From positions 3,023 through 9,408 of the forward strand of contig CAJUTD010000103.1 of the NCBI GenBank assembly GCA_910589635.1: 6,386 nucleotides of DNA. The letters run 5' to 3'. Position 1 is the stretch's first letter. Every line of letters starts with the position of its first letter. Both the position numbers and the translations under genes were made by a program. The stretch is from an uncultured Lachnospiraceae bacterium (GTDB lineage: Bacteria > Bacillota > Clostridia > Lachnospirales > Lachnospiraceae). Shown one piece after another: positions 1-6,329 of the stretch. The notes beneath the pieces were generated by a model, which did no database searches, was not told the DNA's origin, and was given only the letters and a program-made list of their open reading frames with translations.

Positions 1-2261
1 AATGCGGGCAAGGCGGAGGGGGCGGCAACAACACGCCATGGAAGCCTGCGAACGGCAAAGCAGACCCATCCGGCTATGTCTACGAGGCGGTTCCCTCGAA
101 CCGATTGGAGGGCGTCAGAGCAGAAATCTACCAGTATGATTATGCCGAGGATGAGTTTGGCGTCATAAAAGACACAAAAGAGGAAATTTTCTGGAATGCT
201 GAGGAATACGACCAGAAGAACCCGCTTTATACAGACGCTAACGGAACGTTTGCCTGGGACGTCCCCCAGGGACAATGGCTTGTGAAGTTTTCCAAGGAAG
301 GCTACTATGATGCGGACAGCCGTAAGGATGCCGCGGCGAACGAAGAAGGTTATCTGCCGGTTCCGCCAATACAGACAGAGGTGAATACCGCTATGGTTTC
401 TAAGGAGGCACCTGTAGTGGAGCATGTTAATGTGTATAGCGACGAGGTACAGATAACGTTCAGCCAATACATGAAGATAGACAGCGTTAATAAGGATAGT
501 CTGAGCGTTGCCTGCAATGGAAAACGGGTGAACGGAACAATCAAACCGGTGAATGCGGAATACAATTATCAGCGGACAGCACAGTTTGCTTCCGTATTTG
601 CATTTGTGCCGGACAAAAAGTTGTCAGATAAAGCAACTGTCAAAATCAGCAATGCGAGAAATTATCATAATATTCTTTTGGCAAAATCCTATTCCGGGAC
701 AAACCAAGTTGAGGAGAGGCCGGATAAAATAGAAGCAGTTAAGGCGATGGCAGTTCCATATCGTTCCGGCACATTGTTGGACGTACAGATTTTTCCACAA
801 AAGGCCGGCGCAGGCAAAACGTTAATGGCTGTCTCGGATTCTCCCAGTATTGTCAGCGTGGGCAGCGCTATGGTAGAGACGGATGAAAATGGGCATGTCA
901 GCGTGCTGTTAAAAGGCAATTTACCCGGCAAGTCCAGGATTACCTTGTCACTTGCAGGCACAGACCTTTCCACGGAAACGTCTGTTGAGGTCAATTCTGT
1001 CAGCGCAGGTTCACAGTCGTCCTCTATTGAGGCAGGAAACGTCAAAGTCTCCCTCGCACAGGATTCTTTCGTATATGATGGCACTGCCAAGGAACCTGAG
1101 GTTACCGTCACCGGCTTAGAGGAAAAGGACTATATTATCTCGTACAGTGAAAACACCAAAGCCGGAACGGCTTACGCAGAAGTAATAGGAATCGGTGATT
1201 ATAAAGGCATCATAAGCAAACCATTTACCATCCACAAAGCAGCGCAAACAGTGAAAGCGCGCATTGATTGGGGCGACCTCTGTATTGGGGATAAAAAGAA
1301 AATTTCTGCCAGCGGATTCGGAACATTAGAATATAAGTCTGACAATGAAGAAGTTGCCGTCGTGGACAAAAACGGCGTAGTTTCGGGCGTTGGAGCCGGT
1401 ACTGCGGAGATAACAGTCACTGCATCCGGGGACGCGAACCATAACGGGGCTTCTGCGAAAGTTACCGTAAAGGTTACAAACAAAATGAATATCACCGGCT
1501 GCACGATGGAAATAGCCGCGAAATCCTATACATATGATGGCAAAAAGAAAGAGCCTGCCGTCACAGTGAAAAACGGTAACGCCACCTTACGAAAAGGGAC
1601 AGACTACACGGTTTCCTATAAAAATAACCTCAATGCAGGGACAGCGGCCGCTGTTGTTAAAGGAACCGGAAAGTATACCGGTACGCTGGAGAAAACATTT
1701 AAGATCAACAAGGCAAAGACCACCATCAAAGCCTCCAATGTGACGAAGACGGCGGCAAAGAAAGCAAAAACCTTCTCCCTCAAGGCAAAGTGCAACAGGA
1801 AGAGCACGCTGACATACAGCAGCAAAAATAAACGCATAAAGGTCGACAAGAAAGGCAAGGTCACCATTCCCAAAAACTTTGTGGGTAAGACGGAGATTAC
1901 GATTAAAGCGGCAGCTTCTAAGAATTACATGGCGGCAAGCAAAAAGGTTACCGTGAAGATAAATCCGGCAAGCGTGAAGATTGTCAGTGCAAAGAGCGCG
2001 GCGTCCGGCAAGATTACCGTGAAGTGGAAGAAAAACACGAAAGTATCTGGATATGAAATCCAGTATTCCACAAGCAAAAAATTTGCCAAAGCCGGTACAA
2101 AGAGCCGCAAGGTAAAGAAAGCATCAAAGACGAGCGAGACTATTTCTAAGTTAAAGAACGGAAAGATTTACTATGTAAGAGTGCGTACCTACAAGAAAGC
2201 TGCCGGGAAAACTTATTATTCCAGCTGGAGTGGAAAGAAGAAAGTGAAGATCAAGAAATAA
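1..2261 (+). CDS. Large multidomain surface/secreted protein (Ig-like, YDG-type and fibronectin III modules), 5' partial
   Basis: The frame is open from base 3 to the TAA at 2259-2261 (752 codons visible); the true start lies left of the window, so the TTG at 105 is internal. Visible residue order: a Gly-rich linker (2-8); a carboxypeptidase-regulatory-like segment (about 22-132, with GYVYEAV, a YTDANGTFAWDVP turn and VKFSKEGY); an SbsA-type Ig-like domain (about 134-234); an invasin-like beta segment (about 240-330); a YDG-type repeat (342-412); a Big_2-like Ig domain (414-492, with SDNEEVAVVDKNGVVSGV); a second YDG-type repeat (496-571); a Lys-rich Ig-like domain (572-653); and a fibronectin III domain (656-752, with WKKNTKVSGYEIQYS). 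Such stacks are known from adhesins and extracellular enzymes of gut Firmicutes; the functional head would be upstream and is not seen. No LPXTG motif or C-terminal membrane segment is present, and the chain ends in a basic KKKVKIKK. Module names are by eye; the specific role is unknown. Confidence 0.9.
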   Translation, partial: CGQGGGGGNNTPWKPANGKADPSGYVYEAVPSNRLEGVRAEIYQYDYAEDEFGVIKDTKEEIFWNAEEYDQKNPLYTDANGTFAWDVPQGQWLVKFSKEGYYDADSRKDAAANEEGYLPVPPIQTEVNTAMVSKEAPVVEHVNVYSDEVQITFSQYMKIDSVNKDSLSVACNGKRVNGTIKPVNAEYNYQRTAQFASVFAFVPDKKLSDKATVKISNARNYHNILLAKSYSGTNQVEERPDKIEAVKAMAVPYRSGTLLDVQIFPQKAGAGKTLMAVSDSPSIVSVGSAMVETDENGHVSVLLKGNLPGKSRITLSLAGTDLSTETSVEVNSVSAGSQSSSIEAGNVKVSLAQDSFVYDGTAKEPEVTVTGLEEKDYIISYSENTKAGTAYAEVIGIGDYKGIISKPFTIHKAAQTVKARIDWGDLCIGDKKKISASGFGTLEYKSDNEEVAVVDKNGVVSGVGAGTAEITVTASGDANHNGASAKVTVKVTNKMNITGCTMEIAAKSYTYDGKKKEPAVTVKNGNATLRKGTDYTVSYKNNLNAGTAAAVVKGTGKYTGTLEKTFKINKAKTTIKASNVTKTAAKKAKTFSLKAKCNRKSTLTYSSKNKRIKVDKKGKVTIPKNFVGKTEITIKAAASKNYMAASKKVTVKINPASVKIVSAKSAASGKITVKWKKNTKVSGYEIQYSTSKKFAKAGTKSRKVKKASKTSETISKLKNGKIYYVRVRTYKKAAGKTYYSSWSGKKKVKIKK
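1026..1715 (+). repeat. Two diverged copies of a YDG-type domain flanking a Big_2-like domain
   Basis: Within the surface-protein gene, 1026-1238 and 1488-1715 encode two related modules. They share a YDG start followed by KEP-VTV, then an LxxxxDYxxSYxxNxxAGTA core, a GxGxYxGxxxKxFxIxKA close, and similar spacing. Between them (1242-1478) lies a Big_2-like domain. This is a protein-level repeat; the DNA copies have diverged enough that it is an old duplication, not a recent slippage event. Confidence 0.75.
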
Positions 2262-2275
2262 GTAAGATAGAAATT

Positions 2276-2313
2276 AGCTGTTGCGATTTGAAAAATAATC
2301 GCAGCAGCTTTTT
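2276..2313 (+). terminator. Rho-independent terminator of the surface-protein gene
   Basis: A 13-bp stem pairs 2276-2288 (AGCTGTTGCGATT) with 2297-2309 (AATCGCAGCAGCT), with one G-T wobble and an 8-base loop (TGAAAAAT), followed directly by TTTTT at 2309-2313. It begins 14 bases after the TAA. It separates the surface-protein transcript from the R-M operon. Confidence 0.9.
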
Positions 2314-2340
2314 GTATATATTATTTGACAAAAATAGTTG

Positions 2341-2612
2341 ATGTAGGTCCACCAGCTATTTGATGATTTTTTATTTAAAATCTTTAGTTGTTAGAGCCGA
2401 CATGATAAAAGACAGAGTAGCACAAATGGTTTAGAGAAACAAGGCAGAACCGTTGGTGGAACCTATATTTTTGAGTAATTCCTATGTCTATAGACTTAAT
2501 AAATCAGCATGAGAAAAAAATGCAGTGACAATAAGCAAATGTTTTCAAATGAAATAAATCATAGAGTTTGATATTACGTAAGAGTGTGGGCGGCTGTTAT
2601 GATGATTTTTAA
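2341..2612 (+). pseudogene. Remnant of group II intron reverse transcriptase/maturase (RT domain)
   Basis: No open frame survives, but a frame in phase with ATG 2402 reads MIKDRVAQMV, stop (2432-2434), RNKAEPLVEPIFLSNSYVYRLNKSA, stop (2510-2512), and then, across another stop at 2555-2557, VT...C...IIEFDI (2525-2575). From DRVAQMV onwards this aligns without gaps, by recall of the family, to the conserved group II intron RT block of the form DRxAQMVVK..EP.VEP.F..SYGYRPNKSALDA..VTR.RCW..DWVLEFDIKGLFDNI. After a shift, frame 3 at 2592-2609 reads GCYDDF, in the place of GLFDNI. Upstream, 2349-2357 encodes PPA in another frame, where the family has a PPAV/PPPV motif. The thumb, maturase and catalytic YADD regions are absent. 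Weak similarity may continue to about 2700. The fragment is clearly non-functional. Confidence 0.72.
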
Positions 2613-2640
2613 TGACTTATTAGCTGTTTTGTTGTATAAT
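2612..2640 (+). promoter_or_regulatory. Candidate sigma-A promoter of the vsr-R-M operon
   Basis: A perfect -10 hexamer TATAAT lies at 2635-2640, with ATGACT (4 of 6 matches to TTGACA) at 2612-2617 and a 17-base spacer. Transcription would start near 2647, about 60 bases before the vsr ATG. It is the best promoter-like sequence between the terminator at 2313 and the operon. It lies within or just after decayed reverse-transcriptase sequence. Confidence 0.6.
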
Positions 2641-2695
2641 TATTTTGATGAAGTTTGTAAAAGAGAATTGCTTTGGATTTTATATGATGTAGGTT

Positions 2696-2700
2696 AGGTG
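2696..2700 (+). promoter_or_regulatory. Ribosome binding site of vsr
   Basis: AGGTG ends 7 bases before the ATG at 2708. It supports 2708 as the start over the in-frame ATG at 2762 (Met19), which has no comparable AG-rich stretch before it. Confidence 0.55.
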
Positions 2701-2707
2701 TGGGCTG

Positions 2708-3178
2708 ATGGGTAAAGAACCGCGATTTCATGGTGAGGTTTCGGAAAAAAGCCATATAATTATGAGCCATATACGTGATAAAGATACGAGTATAGAGAAA
2801 ATATTGAGAAAGGCACTTTGGAGTAACGGGTATAGATATAGGAAAAACTATGCCAATCTGCCGGGTAAGCCAGACATAGCATTGACAAAATATAAGATTG
2901 CAATATTCTGTGACAGTGAGTTTTTTCATGGAAAAGATTGGGAAGTTATGAAACCACGGTTACAGAAAGGGAAAAATCCTGATTATTGGATTCCAAAGAT
3001 TGAAAGGAACATGGAGAGGGATTTGCAAAAGGATAAAGAATTACTATTTCTTGGATGGACGGTAATCCATTTTTGGGGCAAAGATATAACAAAAAAGACA
3101 GATGAATGCATAAAGGTCATCGAAGAAACTATATTTGATTTACAGATGGAGAATACAGATAATGGATTATTTGACTGA
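2708..3178 (+). CDS. vsr: Very short patch repair (Vsr-type) DNA mismatch endonuclease, zinc-less variant
   Basis: The protein has 156 residues, usual for Vsr. Vsr enzymes nick 5' of the T in T:G mismatches left by deamination of 5-methylcytosine, starting repair back to C:G. The family signature is clear: MSHIRDKDTSIE (19-30), GYRYRKNYANLPGKPDI (41-57), FFHG (72-75), WIPKIERNMERD (94-105) and LGWTVIHFW (115-123). By comparison with E. coli Vsr, Glu30, Asp56 and His74 match catalytic E25, D51 and H69. The four zinc ligands of the E. coli enzyme are all replaced: C66 by Glu71, H71 by Lys76, C73 by Trp78 and C117 by Lys125. The intercalating W68 is Phe73. This resembles a Firmicutes subfamily with an E-F-W/F-H-G core, so the protein is probably active but built without zinc. 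It is the first gene of the operon, and its end overlaps the endonuclease start by 17 bp. The methyltransferase downstream would create its substrate. Confidence 0.9.
   Translation: MGKEPRFHGEVSEKSHIIMSHIRDKDTSIEKILRKALWSNGYRYRKNYANLPGKPDIALTKYKIAIFCDSEFFHGKDWEVMKPRLQKGKNPDYWIPKIERNMERDLQKDKELLFLGWTVIHFWGKDITKKTDECIKVIEETIFDLQMENTDNGLFD
3148..3151 (+). promoter_or_regulatory. Ribosome binding site of the restriction endonuclease, inside vsr
   Basis: GGAG lies 10 bases before ATG 3162, within the last codons of vsr. It favours ATG 3162 over the in-frame TTG at 3135, which would add nine residues lacking family features and has no binding site of its own. Confidence 0.5.
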
Positions 3179-4598
3179 ATATGATAAGAGCAATCCGAAT
3201 TCAATAGAGACATATGCCCAGAGATTAATCGGTAAAACTTTTCGTGATGTTATTAAAGAAGATACTCAACGAATTATGATGGTTAGGGAGGAGGCTGCGG
3301 TGTATGGAAGTTATGCCGTAAGTGATACTAAGCGAAACAAGGGAAATCTAGGACAAATAATTGAAGAGAAATTCTTTCATTATTCATGCAATAATGATTC
3401 AAGACCTGATTTTCCAGAAGCTGGTGTAGAATTGAAGGTTACGCCATATAGGGAGAAAGTACATGGCGGGCTTGCCGCAAAAGAAAGGCTTATACTTACG
3501 ATGATCGACTATTTTCAAGTGGTTGGAGAAGAGTTTGAAACTAGTCATTTTTGGAATAAATCCCGTTTGATACTCTTGATATATTATCTATATAACAAGG
3601 ATTTGAAATATAACCTTGATTATAAAATTGGTTATGCGAAGTTGTTTTCACCACCAACAAAGGATGTCATGATTATTCGGCATGACTATGATATTATTGT
3701 TGGAAAAATCAGATGTGGAAAAGCGCATGAACTGTCGGAAGGAGATACTCTCTATCTTGGAGCTGCACCCAAAGGGGCAACTTCAAGAGACAGAAGAAGA
3801 CAGCCATTCAGTGATGAACTTGCAAAACCAAGAGCTTTTGCATTTAAAACTTCTTACATGACATATGTTTTAAACACATATATAGTGCCGGGAAAAGTAA
3901 CATATGAGCCAATCATAACAGAAGAGGTGCCGTTTTCCTTTGAAGACTATATAATGGATAAAATAAATGCCTATTGCGGTTATTCAGTTGAAGACTTATG
4001 TGTAAAATTTGAACTAGAATATCATAGGAAACCGAAAAATCTTGAAGCAATGTTAGCATACCGAATTTTAGGAATCAAGGGGAATCATGCAGAAGAATTT
4101 GAAAAAGCAAATGTCAAAGTTAAGACTATAAGGATTGGGAAAAACAACAAGATAAAGGAATGTATGTCGTTTCCGACATTTAAATTTAAAGAGTTAGTAA
4201 AAGAAGACTGGGAAGATTCTGCATTTGGGAATTATTTGCGTCAGACAAGGTTTTTGTTTGTAGTGTATAAATTTGATGCTGATAATGTGCTGCGGCTGAG
4301 AGGCTGTCAATTTTGGAATATTCCATATGAAGATTTAGAAGTCCAAGTCCGCTCTGTTTGGGAAAAGACGAAACAAGTACTGATAGATGGATTGCAGATA
4401 ACAATCCAAAATGGAGTAAGAAAAAATAATTTTCCTAAAGCATCAGAAAACAGGGTAAGCCATGTCAGGCCGCACGCTTTGAATGCTAGGGATACTTATG
4501 AATTACCGGATGGTCGATGGTATCCAAAGCAATGTTTTTGGCTTAACAATTCATACATATATGAACAGCTAGACGAAAAAATAAAGGTTGATCAATAG
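3162..4598 (+). CDS. Sau3AI/MutH-family type II restriction endonuclease (predicted GATC)
   Basis: With ATG 3162 the product has 478 residues, close to Sau3AI (about 490), an enzyme made of two MutH-like domains that cuts GATC. The N-terminal domain holds the MutH catalytic signature: GNLGQIIEEKFF (61-72), then Asp83-Phe and Glu90-Leu-Lys92 in DFPEAGVELKVTP, with the same D-x6-E-x-K spacing as MutH D70/E77/K79. The C-terminal half (about 257-400) repeats the fold: KNLEAMLAYRIL (292-303), then EFEKANVKVKTI (312-323). There the D/E/K positions read Glu312, Lys319 and Lys321, so this second domain should be catalytically dead and act in DNA binding or allostery, as known for the Sau3AI C-terminal domain. 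RLRGCQFWNIP (378-388) is typical of the family. It is translated in overlap with vsr and ends 49 bases before the methyltransferase. GATC specificity is inferred from family, not read from the sequence. Confidence 0.88.
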   Translation: MDYLTEYDKSNPNSIETYAQRLIGKTFRDVIKEDTQRIMMVREEAAVYGSYAVSDTKRNKGNLGQIIEEKFFHYSCNNDSRPDFPEAGVELKVTPYREKVHGGLAAKERLILTMIDYFQVVGEEFETSHFWNKSRLILLIYYLYNKDLKYNLDYKIGYAKLFSPPTKDVMIIRHDYDIIVGKIRCGKAHELSEGDTLYLGAAPKGATSRDRRRQPFSDELAKPRAFAFKTSYMTYVLNTYIVPGKVTYEPIITEEVPFSFEDYIMDKINAYCGYSVEDLCVKFELEYHRKPKNLEAMLAYRILGIKGNHAEEFEKANVKVKTIRIGKNNKIKECMSFPTFKFKELVKEDWEDSAFGNYLRQTRFLFVVYKFDADNVLRLRGCQFWNIPYEDLEVQVRSVWEKTKQVLIDGLQITIQNGVRKNNFPKASENRVSHVRPHALNARDTYELPDGRWYPKQCFWLNNSYIYEQLDEKIKVDQ

Positions 4599-4607
4599 GA
4601 ACATTTG

Positions 4608-4628
4608 TGCTATTCTTATGATATAGCA
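4608..4628 (+). promoter_or_regulatory. Small inverted repeat between endonuclease and methyltransferase genes
   Basis: TGCTAT (4608-4613) and ATAGCA (4623-4628) form a 6-bp inverted repeat with a 9-base loop, 19 bases upstream of the methyltransferase ATG. There is no T-run after it, so it is not a terminator. It could be an operator or an mRNA hairpin tuning methyltransferase output. TATGAT at 4617-4622 resembles a -10 box but has no good -35 partner. Functional role is speculative. Confidence 0.3.
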
Positions 4629-4634
4629 TAGGAA

Positions 4635-4640
4635 AGAGGA
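4635..4640 (+). promoter_or_regulatory. Ribosome binding site of the methyltransferase
   Basis: AGAGGA lies 7 bases before ATG 4648, at good spacing and strength. It fixes the start two codons before the TVCELFAGVGG motif I segment. Confidence 0.7.
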
Positions 4641-4647
4641 TATATTC

Positions 4648-6036
4648 ATGGAGAAAACAGTTTGCGAATTATTTGCCGGCGTAGGCGGCTTTCGCTGTGG
4701 CTTAAATTCCATTCGGTCAGTGGAAGATGCAAAAGCACCGGAGAAGTGGAATACTGTGTGGTTTAGTCAGTGGGAACCATTAGACAAAACAACACAGTGG
4801 GCCTGGAGCTGCTATACAAATAGATTTGGCACTCGTTTGGATAGTAAGGGCGAAGATAAGACAAATATGGATATTGCAGAAGTACCTAAAAATGATCTTC
4901 CAGATTTTAATCTGCTTGTAGGGGGCTTCCCATGTCAGGATTACTCTGTTGCAAATAGCCTTGCTACATCCAAGGGGATTGAGGGAAAGAAAGGCGTCTT
5001 ATTTTGGTCTATATTAGAGACGATACAAGTAAAAAAACCTGCATTTGTGTTGCTAGAGAATGTGGACAGACTGATAAAATCTCCTGCGAAACAGAGAGGT
5101 AGGGATTTTGGGATTATTCTAGCGTGTCTTCGTGATGAAGGGTACAGTGTGGAATGGCGTGTTATAAATGCTGCGGATTATGGTTACCAACAACGTCGCA
5201 GGAGGATTTTTATATTTGCATATCGGAATGATACCAGCTATGAACAAAGAATGACAGAACAAAGCAGATATTCTATTGAAGCAGATATTTTAGCAAATAA
5301 GGATAGTATGAAGACTATTTTGGAAACAACAGGTTTTTTTGCAAAAAGCTTTCCAGTGCATGAAGTGGAAAGTAAAAAGATTAAAACAGAGACTTTGCCA
5401 AAGGAATTGGTGGAATTATCGGATAACTTTGTGTTTGCTTTTGAAAATACTGGAATTATGAAGGACGGTGTGGTATATACGGCAAAGACAATGCCAAAAT
5501 ATGATGGAAATGTCATCACTTTAGGTCAGATAATGGTGGATGGAAATGTCCCAGAATCATTCTTCATTCCTCAAGAGAGACTTTATTATACTTATCCGGA
5601 TGTCACTCATAGTGATGAAAGTTCTGAGGGCAGACTATCTGATGAGGCTCATAAAACATGGCAATATATAAAAGGGGCAAAAAAACTTCTGAGAAAAGCC
5701 GCTAATGGACATGAGTATATCTATTCCGAAGGACCTATTCCGATGGTGGACGCATACGATAAACCAGCTCGGACGATGCTCACTAGCGAAGGCTCGTTCA
5801 GTAGGACAACACATATTGTTCAAGATAAGAAAACGGGTAAGATAAGGTTCTTAACACCGGTCGAAATGGAGCATATACAGGGATTTCCCTCTGACTGGAC
5901 AAAAGAGTGTCTTGTTGATGGAAATATTGTAGAAGTACCCTTGACAAAGCGAAGGTTCATGATGGGAAATGCATTAGTTGTAAATCTTATAAGGAAAATG
6001 GAGGAACAGTTATCGGAAATATTTGAAATGGAGTAA
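4648..6036 (+). CDS. DNA (cytosine-5)-methyltransferase of the Sau3AI-like R-M system
   Basis: The 462-residue protein transfers a methyl group from S-adenosylmethionine to C5 of cytosine, protecting the host from the adjacent endonuclease. The ordered motifs of the m5C family are all visible: I, CELFAGVGGFRCGL (6-19, cofactor binding); IV, GGFPCQDYS (92-100) with catalytic Cys96; VI, ENVDRL (137-142); VIII, DYGYQQRRRRIF (178-188); IX, RFLTPVEMEHIQGFP (400-414); X, MMGNALVVNLI (438-448). The long region between VIII and IX (about 195-395) is the target recognition domain. Its DKPARTMLTSEGS (371-383) block recalls M.Sau3AI-type enzymes, which methylate GATC at cytosine. At about 50 residues more than M.Sau3AI (about 412, from memory) it is slightly long. 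The usual motif VIII Pro-Gln is Gln-Gln here. Motif I starts at residue 6, so there is no N-terminal helix-turn-helix for autoregulation. The product may be GAT(5mC); this is inferred from family and partner. Confidence 0.93.
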   Translation: MEKTVCELFAGVGGFRCGLNSIRSVEDAKAPEKWNTVWFSQWEPLDKTTQWAWSCYTNRFGTRLDSKGEDKTNMDIAEVPKNDLPDFNLLVGGFPCQDYSVANSLATSKGIEGKKGVLFWSILETIQVKKPAFVLLENVDRLIKSPAKQRGRDFGIILACLRDEGYSVEWRVINAADYGYQQRRRRIFIFAYRNDTSYEQRMTEQSRYSIEADILANKDSMKTILETTGFFAKSFPVHEVESKKIKTETLPKELVELSDNFVFAFENTGIMKDGVVYTAKTMPKYDGNVITLGQIMVDGNVPESFFIPQERLYYTYPDVTHSDESSEGRLSDEAHKTWQYIKGAKKLLRKAANGHEYIYSEGPIPMVDAYDKPARTMLTSEGSFSRTTHIVQDKKTGKIRFLTPVEMEHIQGFPSDWTKECLVDGNIVEVPLTKRRFMMGNALVVNLIRKMEEQLSEIFEME

Positions 6037-6069
6037 TACAAATAGTTGGCATTGAGAGAATTTTATTAT

Positions 6070-6086
6070 ACAATTTAAAAAATTGT
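6070..6086. other. AT-only hairpin downstream of the methyltransferase
   Basis: ACAATTT (6070-6076) pairs with AAATTGT (6080-6086) across a 3-base loop, 34 bases after the stop codon. The stem is weak and has no T-run on either strand, so it is at best a weak RNA-processing or termination element. Confidence 0.3.
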
Positions 6087-6262
6087 TAGTGTAGTAATAC
6101 AAAGAATAACAAGAAATGTCTTGAAGATAGTTAAGCATGAAACCAGATTAGGATAAAATGCTAAAAAACATTTTCGGGGAAGGTAAAGACAGAAATTGGA
6201 AATAGTAACTACATGAAGAAATTGCCTTACGCCAGTTATAATCTACAGTAGTAGCGAGCATC

Positions 6263-6283
6263 GGATTATGGTAACCACAATCC
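6263..6283. other. Imperfect hairpin next to the right-hand terminator
   Basis: GGATTATGG (6263-6271) pairs with CCACAATCC (6275-6283), with one A-C mismatch and a TAA loop. It lies 11 bases left of the larger stem at 6295. Role unknown. Confidence 0.35.
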
Positions 6284-6284
6284 T

Positions 6285-6328
6285 AAAAACAAATATCCCC
6301 AAACTGTGCTGGAACACGGTTTGGGGAT
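6285..6328 (-). terminator. Rho-independent terminator, best read on the minus strand
   Basis: A 14-bp stem pairs 6295-6308 (ATCCCCAAACTGTG) with 6315-6328 (CACGGTTTGGGGAT), with one T-G wobble and a 6-base loop. On the minus strand it is followed by ATTTGTTTTT (6294-6285), a good T-tract. On the plus strand the tail is only TTTCATT. It therefore more likely ends a leftward gene from beyond the right edge, with possible weak bidirectional use for the R-M operon. Confidence 0.6.
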
Positions 6329-6329
6329 T

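Noticed and set aside
350..2110. Several minus-strand open frames (60-140 codons) opposite the surface-protein gene.
   Set aside because: They lie wholly within a well-supported coding gene, have no binding sites or family motifs, and show composition expected of antisense frames.
2325..2330. Perfect TTGACA just after the terminator.
   Set aside because: There is no -10-like hexamer at 16-18 bases; the nearest candidate is about 24 bases away and weak.
2609..2929. Minus-strand open frame covering the operon promoter and the start of vsr.
   Set aside because: It overlaps the conserved N-terminal half of Vsr and the promoter, and its translation has no recognisable domain.
3135..3161. TTG start at 3135 for the endonuclease.
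   Set aside because: It adds nine residues, has no ribosome binding site, and the ATG at 3162 has GGAG upstream and gives the expected N-terminus.
6214..6252. Mini open frame MKKLPYASYNLQ.
   Set aside because: It has twelve codons, no good ribosome binding site and no known family.
5174..6277. Near-identical 16-mers (15 of 16) at 5174-5189 in the methyltransferase and 6262-6277 in the right flank, both with CGGATTATGGT.
   Set aside because: A single short match of this quality is expected by chance in a window this size, and the surrounding sequence does not continue to align as a methyltransferase remnant.
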